Origin: DASUBN01 sp050261675
GTDB taxonomy: Bacteria; Pseudomonadota; Gammaproteobacteria; Natronospirales; REEB76
Length of the DNA: 64,000 nt
Assembly (NCBI GenBank): GCA_050261675.1
Contig: JBLNDO010000024.1
Span: 21,710 to 85,709, forward strand
Direction: 5' to 3'
This document shows positions 22,661-31,714 of the stretch, piece by piece. Each line of letters begins with the position of its first letter. Position 1 is the first letter of the stretch. Position numbers and translations under genes: made by a program. A model generated the notes under the pieces. The model ran no database searches. It worked only from the letters and a program-made list of their open reading frames with translations, and was not told where the DNA came from.

Positions 22661-25171
22661 TGGAAGCGGTTCGGGCTTGTGTAGGAAAAAGCCTTGTCCG
22701 TAGTCCACGCCCAGCTTCGTCAGCTCGTTCTTGGTCGGCTCGTTCTCCACGCATTCGGCAATGCACTTGATCTGGCGCATGCGCGCCAACTCGGAAAGCG
22801 TGCGCACCACCAGCGGGTTCACCGGGTCCTCGCCGTAGTTCTGCACGAAGCGGCCGTCGATCTTCACGTAGTGCACCGGCAGCTGCTGCAGGTAGCCGAA
22901 GCTCGCCACGCCGCTGCCGAAGTCGTCCAGCGCGAAGCGGAAGCCCTCCTTGCTGAGGGTGTGCATGGTCTCCACGGCGCGGGTGAGATTCTCCAGCGCC
23001 ACGTTCTCGGTGACCTCGAAGCACACGCTCTCCGCCGGCACCTGGTAGCGGGCCTTGTGCTCCAGCACGTAGCGCTGGAAGTCCGGGCTGTCCAGGGTTC
23101 GCGGGTCGAGGTTGATGGAGAGGCGGATGCCGTGGCCGGCCTTCGCGGAGAGGAACCGGAAGCTCTGATCCACCACCCAGTGATCGATGCGCGTGGCGAG
23201 GCCGTAGCGGGCGGCGGCGGGCAGGAAAGCGCCCGGCGGCACGAGCTTGCCGTCCTCTTGCATGCGCAGCAGCACTTCGTAGAAGTGACCGTCGCCGTTC
23301 CCGCCGTCGGCGAGCCTGACGATGCGCTGGCCGTAGAGCTTGAATTGGCCCTCGCTCATGGCGGTCTCGAGCTGTGCGACGCGAGTCAGGTCCATGTGGT
23401 GCTTCATCATGGACTCGTCGTCGGGACGGTAGACGTGGATCGCGTTGCGCCCCGCGCCCTTGGCGATGTAGCAGGCGATGTCGGCGCGGCTCAGCACGTC
23501 CGGCGCGCGCTCGCCGGGCACGAACATCGTCACACCGATGCTCACGCCGACGTTGAAGGTGAGGTCGTGCTCCTTGAAGCGGTAGTCGAGCACCGTGCGG
23601 CGCAGCTCCTCGGCCAGGAGCATCACCGTGCCCTCGTGGGCGTCCTCCACCAGCACGCCGAACTCGTCGCCGCCCAGACGCGCGATCACGTCCGGCTTGT
23701 GCACCAGCGCCCGCAGGCGCTTGGTCAGCTCGATGAGCAGCCGGTCGCCGATCTCGTGGCCGCGCGTGTCGTTGATGATCTTGAACTGGTCGAGGTCCAG
23801 GTACAGCAGCGCGTGCTTCGTGCGACGGTCGCCCCTGGCGGCAAGCTCGCGCAGCCGGGCGTCGAAGGCGGCACGGTTCCGGAGGCCCGTTAGGCTGTCG
23901 TGGGTGGCCTCGCGCACCAACCGCTCCCGCAGCTGCTCGGCCTCGGAGACGTCGCGGAACACCACCACGCCGCCGATGAGGTCGCCGCCGCGGCCGCGCA
24001 CCAGGGTGATGGTGCCCTCCACGGGGCGCAGCATGCCGGTGCGGTCCCGCAACAGCCGCCGCGAGAGCACTTCCGAGGCCATGCCGTTGATGAGCGCATG
24101 CCGCACCGTGTGCTCCTCGGTCTCGCCGCTGGCGAGCGACAGCGGGAACACGTCTTCGATGGCGCGGTTGGTGGCGTCGGCGGTGCGCCAGCCGGTGAGC
24201 TTCTCCGCCACCGAGTTCATGAAATACACCTTGCCGTCGGTGCGCGTGGAGATCACCCCCTCGCCGATGGCCTGGAGGGTGACGAGCGCGCGGTCCTGCT
24301 CGGCGTGCAGCGCCTTGTCGGCGGCGCTGCGGGCGGCGAACGCGGCGGACACGAGGTAGCCGGTGAACGCCGTGGCGCCGACGAAGGCGATGCGCACGCC
24401 CACCAGGAAGGGATCCTGGGTGTCCGTGAGGTTGAAGCCGAGCGCGAACAGGGCGAGCAGCACGGCGATGCTGCTGGCGCCGGCGGCGCCGCTGCGCGCG
24501 ACAAGCAGCACCACCAGCGGCAGCAGCAGGAAGTAGAGACTGGTCTCCAGGGTTCCCGGCAGGCGCGTGATGAGCAGCATGCCGGCCGCCGCCAGCGCCA
24601 GGGTCATCACCCATTCCACCGCGGCGCGCGTGCCCTTGAACGGCCAGCGTCGCCAGTGGGCGATGAGCGGTGCCACCACGAGGATGCCCATGGCGTCCCC
24701 CAGCATCCAACTGCCCCATTCCTTGGGAAGCATGTTTTCGGGCAACGCGCCGTTGATCATCAGGCCCAGGGCGCCGAGCCCGCCGCCCACGGCGGCGGGC
24801 AGGAGCGCGCCGAGAAACAGGAAACCCAGCACGTCGCGGTTGCGCTTGAACTCGCCGTGGATGCCGAAACCGTTGAGCAGCACCGTTGCGAGCACGGCCT
24901 CCGCCATCTGCGCCACGCTGTCGGTGAGGCCCACGACCCAGTCGCGGCCGCCGTACACGGCGCCCAGGAATTCGCCGAGCACGATCACCGGCCACCAGCG
25001 CAAGCCGAACAGCCACAGGAGCGCCACCGCCATGCCCGAGGCGGGCCAGAACGGCGAAAGCCCGCTGAAATGGAACTTGAGATAGAGCCCGGCGCGGTTG
25101 GCGAGGTAATAGACGCCGGTCAGCAGGATGGCCACGCCGGCATAGAGCAGCGCTCTGGAGACCTTGCGCAT
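22655..25171 (-). CDS. Membrane-bound GGDEF-EAL cyclic-di-GMP enzyme with MASE1 and PAS domains
   Basis: The 838-residue protein has a MASE1-type membrane sensor (about 1-285, eight or so helices), a PAS domain (about 295-410), GGDEF (about 420-590; RLGGDEFGVLV at 498-508) and EAL (about 605-835). The cyclase motif is intact, but the I-site position reads HKPD instead of RxxD, so feedback inhibition is probably lost. The EAL signature reads EVLLR; EVTEN, DDFGSG and KIDGRFV are present, so hydrolysis of cyclic-di-GMP is plausible. Its C-terminus ends in the palindromic element. Divergent from the HIT operon. Confidence 0.9.
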   Translation of the reverse strand: MRKVSRALLYAGVAILLTGVYYLANRAGLYLKFHFSGLSPFWPASGMAVALLWLFGLRWWPVIVLGEFLGAVYGGRDWVVGLTDSVAQMAEAVLATVLLNGFGIHGEFKRNRDVLGFLFLGALLPAAVGGGLGALGLMINGALPENMLPKEWGSWMLGDAMGILVVAPLIAHWRRWPFKGTRAAVEWVMTLALAAAGMLLITRLPGTLETSLYFLLLPLVVLLVARSGAAGASSIAVLLALFALGFNLTDTQDPFLVGVRIAFVGATAFTGYLVSAAFAARSAADKALHAEQDRALVTLQAIGEGVISTRTDGKVYFMNSVAEKLTGWRTADATNRAIEDVFPLSLASGETEEHTVRHALINGMASEVLSRRLLRDRTGMLRPVEGTITLVRGRGGDLIGGVVVFRDVSEAEQLRERLVREATHDSLTGLRNRAAFDARLRELAARGDRRTKHALLYLDLDQFKIINDTRGHEIGDRLLIELTKRLRALVHKPDVIARLGGDEFGVLVEDAHEGTVMLLAEELRRTVLDYRFKEHDLTFNVGVSIGVTMFVPGERAPDVLSRADIACYIAKGAGRNAIHVYRPDDESMMKHHMDLTRVAQLETAMSEGQFKLYGQRIVRLADGGNGDGHFYEVLLRMQEDGKLVPPGAFLPAAARYGLATRIDHWVVDQSFRFLSAKAGHGIRLSINLDPRTLDSPDFQRYVLEHKARYQVPAESVCFEVTENVALENLTRAVETMHTLSKEGFRFALDDFGSGVASFGYLQQLPVHYVKIDGRFVQNYGEDPVNPLVVRTLSELARMRQIKCIAECVENEPTKNELTKLGVDYGQGFFLHKPEPLPA

Positions 25172-25297
25172 GGCCGTGGCGGGCCCCGTTTCGTTGCAAG
25201 ACGGCAGGCCGAAAGCTTAACATTTCCGCCCCCGTTCCCGTGTGAATCCAGTCCCAAGCCCACTGGCGTGGCGGCCAAAATATTCAACATATACAGC

Positions 25298-25717
25298 ATG
25301 TTCCAACTCCACCCCCAACTTGCCAAGGACTGCCACGACCTGGGAAGGCTCAGGCTGTGCCGTTTGTTGCTGATGAATGACGCCCACTATCCCTGGTTCA
25401 TCCTGGTGCCGGAGCGTGAAGACGTTCGCGAGATCCACGAACTCGCCGATGCCGACCGGACGCGGCTGTGGGACGAGTCCGCGCTGCTCGCGCGCGCGCT
25501 CGTGAAGGGCTTCGCGCCCCACAAGCTCAACATCGCCGCGCTCGGCAACCAGGTGCCGCAGCTGCACGTGCACCACATCGTGCGGTATACCCACGACGCC
25601 GCCTGGCCGAACCCGGTGTGGGGGCGTCAGCCGCCCAAGGCGTATTTCGGCGCGGAAGCGGAGAAGCTGCGCGCGCTCATGTGCGGGCTCCTCGGCGCGG
25701 AGCTGCACGCCGCGTGA
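25298..25717 (+). CDS. HIT-family protein
   Basis: The 139-residue protein opens FQLHPQLAKDCHDLG and has LLLMNDAHYPWFILVPE and the histidine cluster NQVPQLHVHHIVRY, the nucleotide-binding and catalytic centre of histidine-triad hydrolases. Proteins of this branch are thought to act on dinucleoside polyphosphates or AMP conjugates. It heads a five-gene unit; the next start (GTG, 25714) overlaps its TGA. Another nucleotide hydrolase, NudC, follows, which supports a house-cleaning role. Confidence 0.82.
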   Translation: MFQLHPQLAKDCHDLGRLRLCRLLLMNDAHYPWFILVPEREDVREIHELADADRTRLWDESALLARALVKGFAPHKLNIAALGNQVPQLHVHHIVRYTHDAAWPNPVWGRQPPKAYFGAEAEKLRALMCGLLGAELHAA

Positions 25718-26655
25718 GCACCGACCCGGTCCCTTTCCAGTTCCACGCGGAACGCCTCGGCGCGCGGCGCCACGACGACGCCTGGCTCGCGGCGGCCCTC
25801 GAAGGCGGTGGCTCGCGCTTCGTGCCGGTGCGCGGCGGCAAGAGCAGCTATCTCTGGAACGAGGGCGCCCCGCGCGCGCTGCTGCTTGACGCGTCCACGG
25901 CCGCGGCCCTGCGGGAGCAGGCGTTCTGCACGGTGTTGCTCGGCGAAGTGGGGGACTCCCCCTGCTTCGCACTCGGCCTGGAGGAGGACGCCGCACTGCC
26001 GGAGGCGCGCCACGACGACCTGCGCGGCGTGAGCGCGCTGCTCGACGCCGACGAGCTCGCGCTCCTGGGCTATGCCCGCGCCATGGTGCATTGGCACCGT
26101 CAGCACCGGTACTGCGGCCGCTGCGGCCCCCTCACCGAGAGCCGCCGCGGCGGCCACGAGCGCGTCTGCCCCGCCTGCGGGACCCAGAGCTTCCCGCGGC
26201 TCGACCCCGCCATCATCGTGCTGGTCACGGACGGGGAGCGCTGCCTCCTGGGCAGGCAGGCGGCCTGGCCCAAAGGGCGCTATTCCACCATCGCGGGCTT
26301 CGTGGAGCACGGCGAGACGCTGGAGGCGGCGGTGGTGCGCGAAGTGCAGGAAGAAACCGACGTCAGGGTGCACCGGCCCCGCTACGTCTCGTCCCAACCC
26401 TGGCCCTACCCCGGCTCGCTCATGCTCGGTTTTCGCGCCGAGGCGAAGACCAGCGCCATCCGCTGCAACGACGGCGAGCTGGAGCACGCCGCCTGGTTCT
26501 CCCGCGACGACATCGCGAATTCCGTGGACTCGGGCCTGATGATGCCGCCCACCCGGTCCATCTCTTACAGGCTGATACGCGGCTGGTTCGAGGAGGAAAA
26601 AGGCCGCTCCTTCGATTCCCTGCGCCACCAAGATCCCAACAAGGCGGCCCGGTGA
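25714..26655 (+). CDS. nudC: NADH pyrophosphatase / NAD-cap decapping Nudix hydrolase
   Basis: NudC splits NAD(H) and removes NAD caps from RNA. The 313-residue protein has an N-terminal NUDIX-like region, a zinc ribbon (CGRCG at about residue 132, then CPACG) and a Nudix box GFVEHGETLEAAVVREVQEE. The NudC hallmark SQPWPFP appears as SQPWPYP. GTG at 25714 overlaps the HIT stop (GTGA). No ATG is near; the upstream gene frame rules out extension. Overlaps the transporter gene downstream in the same way. Confidence 0.9.
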   Translation: MSTDPVPFQFHAERLGARRHDDAWLAAALEGGGSRFVPVRGGKSSYLWNEGAPRALLLDASTAAALREQAFCTVLLGEVGDSPCFALGLEEDAALPEARHDDLRGVSALLDADELALLGYARAMVHWHRQHRYCGRCGPLTESRRGGHERVCPACGTQSFPRLDPAIIVLVTDGERCLLGRQAAWPKGRYSTIAGFVEHGETLEAAVVREVQEETDVRVHRPRYVSSQPWPYPGSLMLGFRAEAKTSAIRCNDGELEHAAWFSRDDIANSVDSGLMMPPTRSISYRLIRGWFEEEKGRSFDSLRHQDPNKAAR

Positions 26656-27551
26656 ACACGGACGCCCGCGGTGGCGCGGCGCTGGACGGCGCCGCCCTCT
26701 CCGCCCTCGCCTTCCTCACCCTGGTGTGGGGCTACAACTGGGTGGTGATGAAGATCGCGCTGCAGTACGCCGCGCCCTTCACCTTCGCCGCCTGGCGCAG
26801 CGCGCTCGGCGGCCTGCTCCTGCTCGCGGTGCTGCTGCTCCTGCGCAAGCCCTTCTGGCCGCGCCGTCCCGGGCGGGCGTTGCTGCTCGGGCTCCTGCAG
26901 ACCACGCTCTTCATCGGGCTGATCGCCTGGGCGCTGCAGCAGGGCAACGCCGGGAAGAGCGCGGTGCTCGCCTACACCATGCCCTTCTGGGTGATCCTGC
27001 TCGCGCCTTTCGTGCTGGGCGAGCGCCTCAAGGGCGCACAATGGCTGGCGGTGGCGCTGGCCCTGCTCGGCCTCCTGTTAATCTTCTCCCCCTGGAAGCG
27101 CGCACCGGACTTGCCGAGCAGCCTGATGGCGCTCGCCGCCGGCGTCGCCTGGGCGCTGTCGGTACTGGTGGCGAAGAAGATGCCGGTGCAGGGGCCCTGG
27201 GAACTGCTCTCGCTCACCGGCTGGCAGATGTGCCTGGGCGCGCTGCCGCTCATGCTCATCGCCTGGCTCGTGCCGGGCCGCGCCACGGAGTGGAACGGGA
27301 CGCTCGCCTGGACGCTCTTCTACAACGTGGTGCCCGGCAATGCGCTCGCCTGGACCCTGTGGCTCTTCGTGGTGGGGCGCCTCTCCGCCACCTTGAGCGG
27401 CCTCGCCTCGCTCGCGACCCCGGTGGTGGGGGTGCTGCTCGGCTGGCTGCAGCTCGGCGAGCGTCCCGCGCCGGCGGAAGCCTGCGGGATGCTGCTGGTG
27501 TTCGGGGCGCTCTTGCTGCTCTCGCTGGCCGCCGCCAAAAAGACGCAATAA
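26652..27551 (+). CDS. EamA/DMT-family transporter
   Basis: The 299-residue protein has ten membrane helices in two EamA halves; half one includes FLTLVWGYNWVVMKIAL, typical of RhaT/YdcZ-like exporters, and half two ends LQLGERPAPAEACGMLLVFGALLLL. Substrate unknown. GTG at 26652 overlaps the nudC stop. It is not closely similar to the EamA protein at 11415-12275. Confidence 0.8.
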   Translation: MNTDARGGAALDGAALSALAFLTLVWGYNWVVMKIALQYAAPFTFAAWRSALGGLLLLAVLLLLRKPFWPRRPGRALLLGLLQTTLFIGLIAWALQQGNAGKSAVLAYTMPFWVILLAPFVLGERLKGAQWLAVALALLGLLLIFSPWKRAPDLPSSLMALAAGVAWALSVLVAKKMPVQGPWELLSLTGWQMCLGALPLMLIAWLVPGRATEWNGTLAWTLFYNVVPGNALAWTLWLFVVGRLSATLSGLASLATPVVGVLLGWLQLGERPAPAEACGMLLVFGALLLLSLAAAKKTQ

Positions 27552-27559
27552 GTCGCCGC

Positions 27560-27565
27560 TATAAT
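27560..27565 (+). promoter_or_regulatory. Perfect -10 box TATAAT, leaderless position
   Basis: TATAAT ends six bases before the ATG at 27572, with no ribosome-binding site between. It would give an internal promoter with a leaderless message for the NRDE and S9 genes. No convincing -35 box is visible. Confidence 0.45.
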
Positions 27566-27571
27566 CCATCC

Positions 27572-28342
27572 ATGTGCTTGCTGGTCTTCGCCTGGAAAAC
27601 CCACCCGGCGCACGCCTTGCTGTTCGCCGGCAACCGCGACGAGCGCCACGCGCGCGCCTCGGCAGCGGCGGGCTTCTGGGACGACGCCCCGGAGGTCTTG
27701 GGCGGTCGCGACCTGGAAGCGGGCGGCACCTGGCTCGGGGTCACCGCCGGCGGGCGCTTCGCGGTGGTCACCAATTACCGCGAGGGACTGGATCCGCCCA
27801 AGCGGCCCCGCTCCCGCGGCGAACTGCCGGCGGAATTCCTGAAAGGCGGCATGCGCCCGGCGGACTATCTCGCCGGGTTGCGGCGCCGCGCCGACGACTA
27901 CGCGGCTTTCAGCTTCCTCTGCGGCGATCGGGACGAACTCTATTATTTCTCCAACCGGGGCGGCGAGCCCTCGCAGGTGGAGCCCGGCATCCACGGCCTC
28001 TCCAACCACCTCTTGGACACGCCCTGGCCCAAGGTGAGCTTGAGCAAGGCGCGCTTCGGGCTCTTGCTGGAGCAGGAGGCCTTCACCAGCGACGCCCTGT
28101 TCCGGCTGCTCTACGACACCACGCCGGCAGCGGACGAAGTGCTGCCGGACACCGGCATCGGCGCGGACCTGGAGCGGCGCGTGTCCTCGCCGTTCGTGCT
28201 GCACCCCGTCTACGGCACCCGCAGTTCTAGCCTGCTGCGCCTCGAGCGTGACGGCGGGCTGGAATTCGCCGAGCGGCGCTTCGATCCCGCCGGGCGGGAA
28301 GTGGAGACACGCCGCTTCCGGATCCCGGAAATCCCCGCGTGA
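27572..28342 (+). CDS. NRDE (TANGO2-like) family protein
   Basis: The 256-residue protein starts MCLLVFAWK with Cys2 available as a nucleophile after methionine removal, then LLFAGNRDERHARAS with the NRDE motif, GGRDLEAGGTWLGVT and a TNYRE segment. This is the TANGO2/NRDE family, related in layout to N-terminal nucleophile hydrolases; the biological role in bacteria is not settled. It lies in the HIT-nudC unit and overlaps the S9 peptidase start by four bases. Confidence 0.85.
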   Translation: MCLLVFAWKTHPAHALLFAGNRDERHARASAAAGFWDDAPEVLGGRDLEAGGTWLGVTAGGRFAVVTNYREGLDPPKRPRSRGELPAEFLKGGMRPADYLAGLRRRADDYAAFSFLCGDRDELYYFSNRGGEPSQVEPGIHGLSNHLLDTPWPKVSLSKARFGLLLEQEAFTSDALFRLLYDTTPAADEVLPDTGIGADLERRVSSPFVLHPVYGTRSSSLLRLERDGGLEFAERRFDPAGREVETRRFRIPEIPA

Positions 28343-30228
28343 GGCGCCCCGCCCCCGGCGGCAGCTGGGCTTCGCCGCTCGGCGTGGAGGGCGTGACCCG
28401 GGCCCAGCGTCGCTATCTGCAACCGCGACTGCAACGCGATGCCGCCTACTGGGTGGAAAGCCGCCCCGAGGAGAACGGCCGCAGCGTGCTGGTGCGGCAT
28501 CGGGACGGGCGCGCCGAGGACCTGACACCGGCGCCCTACAGCGTGCGGACCAAGGTGCACGAATACGGCGGCGGCGCCTGGGCGCCCGCCGGGGACGCGA
28601 TCTATTTCTGCAACGACGCGGACCAGTGCCTCTACCGCCTGGAAGGCGGGAAGATCCGGGCGCTCACGGCAGCTTCCCGCCGGCGCTACGGGGACTTGGT
28701 ATGGGATGCAAGCCGGGGGCGACTCCTCTGCGTCTGCGAGGAGCATCGACCGGACAAGACGGTGAAGAATTTCCTCGCGGCGGTCTCGCTCGAAGATGGC
28801 GCCATTACGCCGCTCGTTACGGACCGGGACTTCGTGAGTTCGCCTGCGCTCTCGCCCGACGGACAGCGCCTCGCCTGGCTCGCCTGGGACGATCCGCAGA
28901 TGCCCTGGGACGGCTCCGAGCTTTGGCTGGCGGACATGGCGGCGGATGGGAGCTTGCAGGGCGCGCGGCGCATCGCCGGTGGCCCCGAGGAATCCCTGTT
29001 CGAGCCCCGCTGGTCGCCTGTCGGCGTGCTGCACTACGTCTCGGACCGGAGCGGGTATTGGAACTTATATAGACACCGGGACGGCGCCGCCGAACCTCTT
29101 TGCCCCGATGCGGCCGACTACGGCTACGCCCAATGGCTGCTGGGCATGTCGAGCTACGGCTTTCTCTCGGAGACGGAGATCGCCGCGGTGCGGGTGGAGC
29201 GCGGCCAATCGGGCCTCGTGCGCCTCGCCGGTGGAAAGAGAACGCCCATAGAATCGCCGTATTCCCACGTGGAGCACCTGGACGCGGAGGCCGGGCGGTT
29301 CGTGCTCCTGGCTGGCGCGCCCGACTTGTCCATGGGGATCGTGGAGAGCGACGGCCAGCAGTTCCATCGCTTGAGCGCGGCGGGCTTCGGAATGGATCCG
29401 GCGTACTTGAGCCGCGCGGAAGCGCTGAGTTTCCCCACCTCCGGTGGCGAGACGGCCCACGCCTGGTATTACCCGCCGGTGAACCCGGACTTCCGCCTGC
29501 CCGAGGGCGAGGCACCGCCGCTCATGGTGCGCTGTCACGGCGGGCCCACGGCCATGAACGGCAACGCCCTGGAACCCCGCATACAGTTCTGGACCAGCCG
29601 CGGTTTCGCGGTCGCCGACCTCAATTACCGGGGCAGCACCGGTTACGGCCGGGATTACCGGCGCAGCCTGCGCAGGAACTGGGGCGTAAAGGACGTGGAA
29701 GACTGCGCCCACCTGCTAGCGCACCTCGCCGCCAAAGGTCTCGCGGACCCGAAGCGCGCCGTGGTATCCGGCTCCAGTGCCGGCGGTTACTCGGCGCTCG
29801 CCACGCTCGCTTTCAAGGAGGTCTACCGCGGCGGCGCCATCCAGTACGGCTTGGCCGAGCTCGAGACCGCCATGCGCGACACCCACAAGTTCGAGGCCCG
29901 CTACGGCGACACGCTGCTGGGACCCTGGCCCGAGGCGAAAGAGGCTTACCGGGCGCGCTCGCCGCTGCATGCCGTGGACCGCATCAAGGCACCGGTGATT
30001 TTCTTCCAGGGATTGAAGGATACGGTGGTCCTGCCGGACCAGACGGCGCGCATGCTGAAAGCACTGAAGGAACGGGGCGTGCCGTCCATATCGCTGACCT
30101 TCCCCGAGGAAGGCCACGGCTTCCGTCGCGCCACCACTCTCCAGGCAGTGCTCGCGGCGGAACTGGCGTTCTACGCCTATCTTTTTGGTTTCACGCCGGC
30201 TGATCCGGCGCCGAAATTGGAATTCTAA
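28339..30228 (+). CDS. S9-family (prolyl oligopeptidase-type) serine peptidase
   Basis: The 629-residue protein has an N-terminal beta-propeller region (about 1-370) and a C-terminal alpha/beta hydrolase domain. The nucleophile is in VVSGSSAGGYSALATL, the aspartate in FFQGLKDTVVLPDQT and the histidine in FPEEGHGFR, a complete triad. The oxyanion-side motif RCHGGPTAM and ADLNYRGSTGYGRDYR are typical of acylaminoacyl/dipeptidyl peptidases. No signal peptide, so cytoplasmic. GTG at 28339 overlaps the previous stop. Converges with an esterase gene, overlapping it by four bases. Confidence 0.88.
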   Translation: MRRPAPGGSWASPLGVEGVTRAQRRYLQPRLQRDAAYWVESRPEENGRSVLVRHRDGRAEDLTPAPYSVRTKVHEYGGGAWAPAGDAIYFCNDADQCLYRLEGGKIRALTAASRRRYGDLVWDASRGRLLCVCEEHRPDKTVKNFLAAVSLEDGAITPLVTDRDFVSSPALSPDGQRLAWLAWDDPQMPWDGSELWLADMAADGSLQGARRIAGGPEESLFEPRWSPVGVLHYVSDRSGYWNLYRHRDGAAEPLCPDAADYGYAQWLLGMSSYGFLSETEIAAVRVERGQSGLVRLAGGKRTPIESPYSHVEHLDAEAGRFVLLAGAPDLSMGIVESDGQQFHRLSAAGFGMDPAYLSRAEALSFPTSGGETAHAWYYPPVNPDFRLPEGEAPPLMVRCHGGPTAMNGNALEPRIQFWTSRGFAVADLNYRGSTGYGRDYRRSLRRNWGVKDVEDCAHLLAHLAAKGLADPKRAVVSGSSAGGYSALATLAFKEVYRGGAIQYGLAELETAMRDTHKFEARYGDTLLGPWPEAKEAYRARSPLHAVDRIKAPVIFFQGLKDTVVLPDQTARMLKALKERGVPSISLTFPEEGHGFRRATTLQAVLAAELAFYAYLFGFTPADPAPKLEF

Positions 30229-30896
30229 GCAGACCCCAAGACCGAAAGCAGCCATGCTCTGATGTGAATGACTTCCTCGGCACACAGGCTGTGTGGCATA
30301 GGGTAGGTGTGCCAAGTCACGGCACAGCCTTCCTTCGTGAGCCAGTTGCGGGTGTGCTCGCCCAGTAGCAGCGGCACCACCGGGTCCTGGGTGCCGTGGC
30401 CGTAGAAGATGGACGTGCTGCGGTTCACGCCGATGTTCACTTCCCTGCCCTCGCCGGCGGGCAGATAGGTGGAAAGCGCCATGATGCCGGCGAGCTTCGC
30501 GGCATGTTCCAGTCCCGCATAGAGGGCGACGGCCCCGCCCTGGGAGAAACCCGCCAGCACGATGCGTGACGTGTGGATCCCGCGCCCGTTCTCCTGTGCG
30601 ATCAACGCCTCCACCCCGGCGCGGGAGGATTCCAGGCCTTCCCAATCACGCGGCTGGTGGAGGCCGATCTTCACGATGTCGAACCAGGCGCGCATGGGAT
30701 GGCCGCCGTTCAGGGTCACCGGCCGCACCGGCGCATGGGGGAAGATGAAACGGACGGGCAGCGAGACAGGGAGCTTCAGTTCCGGCACGATGGACTCGAA
30801 ATCGTGGCCGTCGGCGCCCAAGCCGTGCAGCCAGATGATGCTGGCCTTGGGCGTGGCGCCGGTCTCGATTTCCACGGTCTGCAAGGCTTGGGGCAT
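30225..30896 (-). CDS. Carboxylesterase (phospholipase/carboxylesterase family)
   Basis: The 223-residue cytoplasmic alpha/beta hydrolase has IIWLHGLGADGHDFESI, the nucleophile GFSQGGAVALY, the aspartate in FYGHGTQDPVVP and the histidine in YPMPHSLC, a complete triad with the family's usual length. Family members hydrolyse short acyl esters or act as acyl-protein thioesterases. TAGAAT six bases before the ATG suggests a leaderless message. Divergent from the SDR gene. Confidence 0.88.
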   Translation of the reverse strand: MPQALQTVEIETGATPKASIIWLHGLGADGHDFESIVPELKLPVSLPVRFIFPHAPVRPVTLNGGHPMRAWFDIVKIGLHQPRDWEGLESSRAGVEALIAQENGRGIHTSRIVLAGFSQGGAVALYAGLEHAAKLAGIMALSTYLPAGEGREVNIGVNRSTSIFYGHGTQDPVVPLLLGEHTRNWLTKEGCAVTWHTYPMPHSLCAEEVIHIRAWLLSVLGSA

Positions 30897-30902
30897 GGCG
30901 GG

Positions 30903-30908
30903 ATTCTA
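30903..30908 (-). promoter_or_regulatory. -10 box TAGAAT of the esterase gene, leaderless position
   Basis: On the minus strand TAGAAT ends six bases before the ATG at 30896 and no purine-rich ribosome-binding site lies between (CCCGCC). Confidence 0.45.
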
Positions 30909-30955
30909 GCAAAGCCTCTTGCTATCATCGCCGCAGCCATTCTCGCGAGGCCTGC

Positions 30956-31714
30956 ATGGATTTCAAGGGAAAGACGGTGCTCATCACCGGCGCGAGCCGC
31001 GGCATCGGCCGCGCCACGGCAGAGGCTTTCGCGGCCGCCGGCGCAGGGGTCGCACTGCACGTACGCAAAGATATGAAGAAGGGCGAGGAACTGGCGAAGC
31101 GATTGCCCGGCTCCGGGAATCGTGCCTTCGCCGCGGAACTCACGGACCCCGCCGCCTGCGAGAAACTCGTCACCGACGTGGCCGCGCACTACGGCCGGCT
31201 GGACGTGCTGGTGAACAACGCCGGCGTCTACGAAGTGAAGCCCCTGAAGGATCTGCCCTATGCCGAGTGGCAGGCCACTTGGCAGCGCACCCTGGCTTCC
31301 AATCTTTTCGCCCCCGCGAACCTCTGCTTCCTGGCGGCGCGGGTCATGCGAAACCAGGGCGACGGCAAGATCATCAACATCTCCTCCCGCGGCGCCTTCC
31401 GCGGCGAGCCCGATGCCCCCGCCTACGGCGCGAGCAAGGCGGGCCTGAACCAGCTCTCCCAATCCCTGGCCCAGGCGCTTGCGCCCTTCAATATCTTCGT
31501 GGGCGTGGTGGCGCCGGGCTTCGTGCATACGGATATGGCGGCGGAGATCCTGGACGGGCCCGCAGGCGAAGGCATCAAAAAGCAGAGCCCCTTGAACCGG
31601 GTGGCGACGCCGGAGGAAGTGGCGGAAGCCGTGTTGCGCCTCGCCGCCGACGGCATGATGGCCGCCACGGGATGTATTTTAGATGTGAATGGCGCGTCTT
31701 ATCTGCGATCCTAG
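30956..31714 (+). CDS. Short-chain dehydrogenase/reductase
   Basis: The 252-residue protein has the Rossmann motif ITGASRGIGRA, NNAGVY, INISSRGAF with the catalytic serine, YGASKAG with Tyr and Lys, and the PGFVHTDMA loop, a complete classical SDR. Substrate unknown. No clear preference for NAD or NADP can be read, though the Arg in VRKDMKKG favours NADP. TATCAT at 30923-30928 is a possible -10 box. Its 3' end overlaps the convergent barrel gene by four bases. Confidence 0.9.
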   Translation: MDFKGKTVLITGASRGIGRATAEAFAAAGAGVALHVRKDMKKGEELAKRLPGSGNRAFAAELTDPAACEKLVTDVAAHYGRLDVLVNNAGVYEVKPLKDLPYAEWQATWQRTLASNLFAPANLCFLAARVMRNQGDGKIINISSRGAFRGEPDAPAYGASKAGLNQLSQSLAQALAPFNIFVGVVAPGFVHTDMAAEILDGPAGEGIKKQSPLNRVATPEEVAEAVLRLAADGMMAATGCILDVNGASYLRS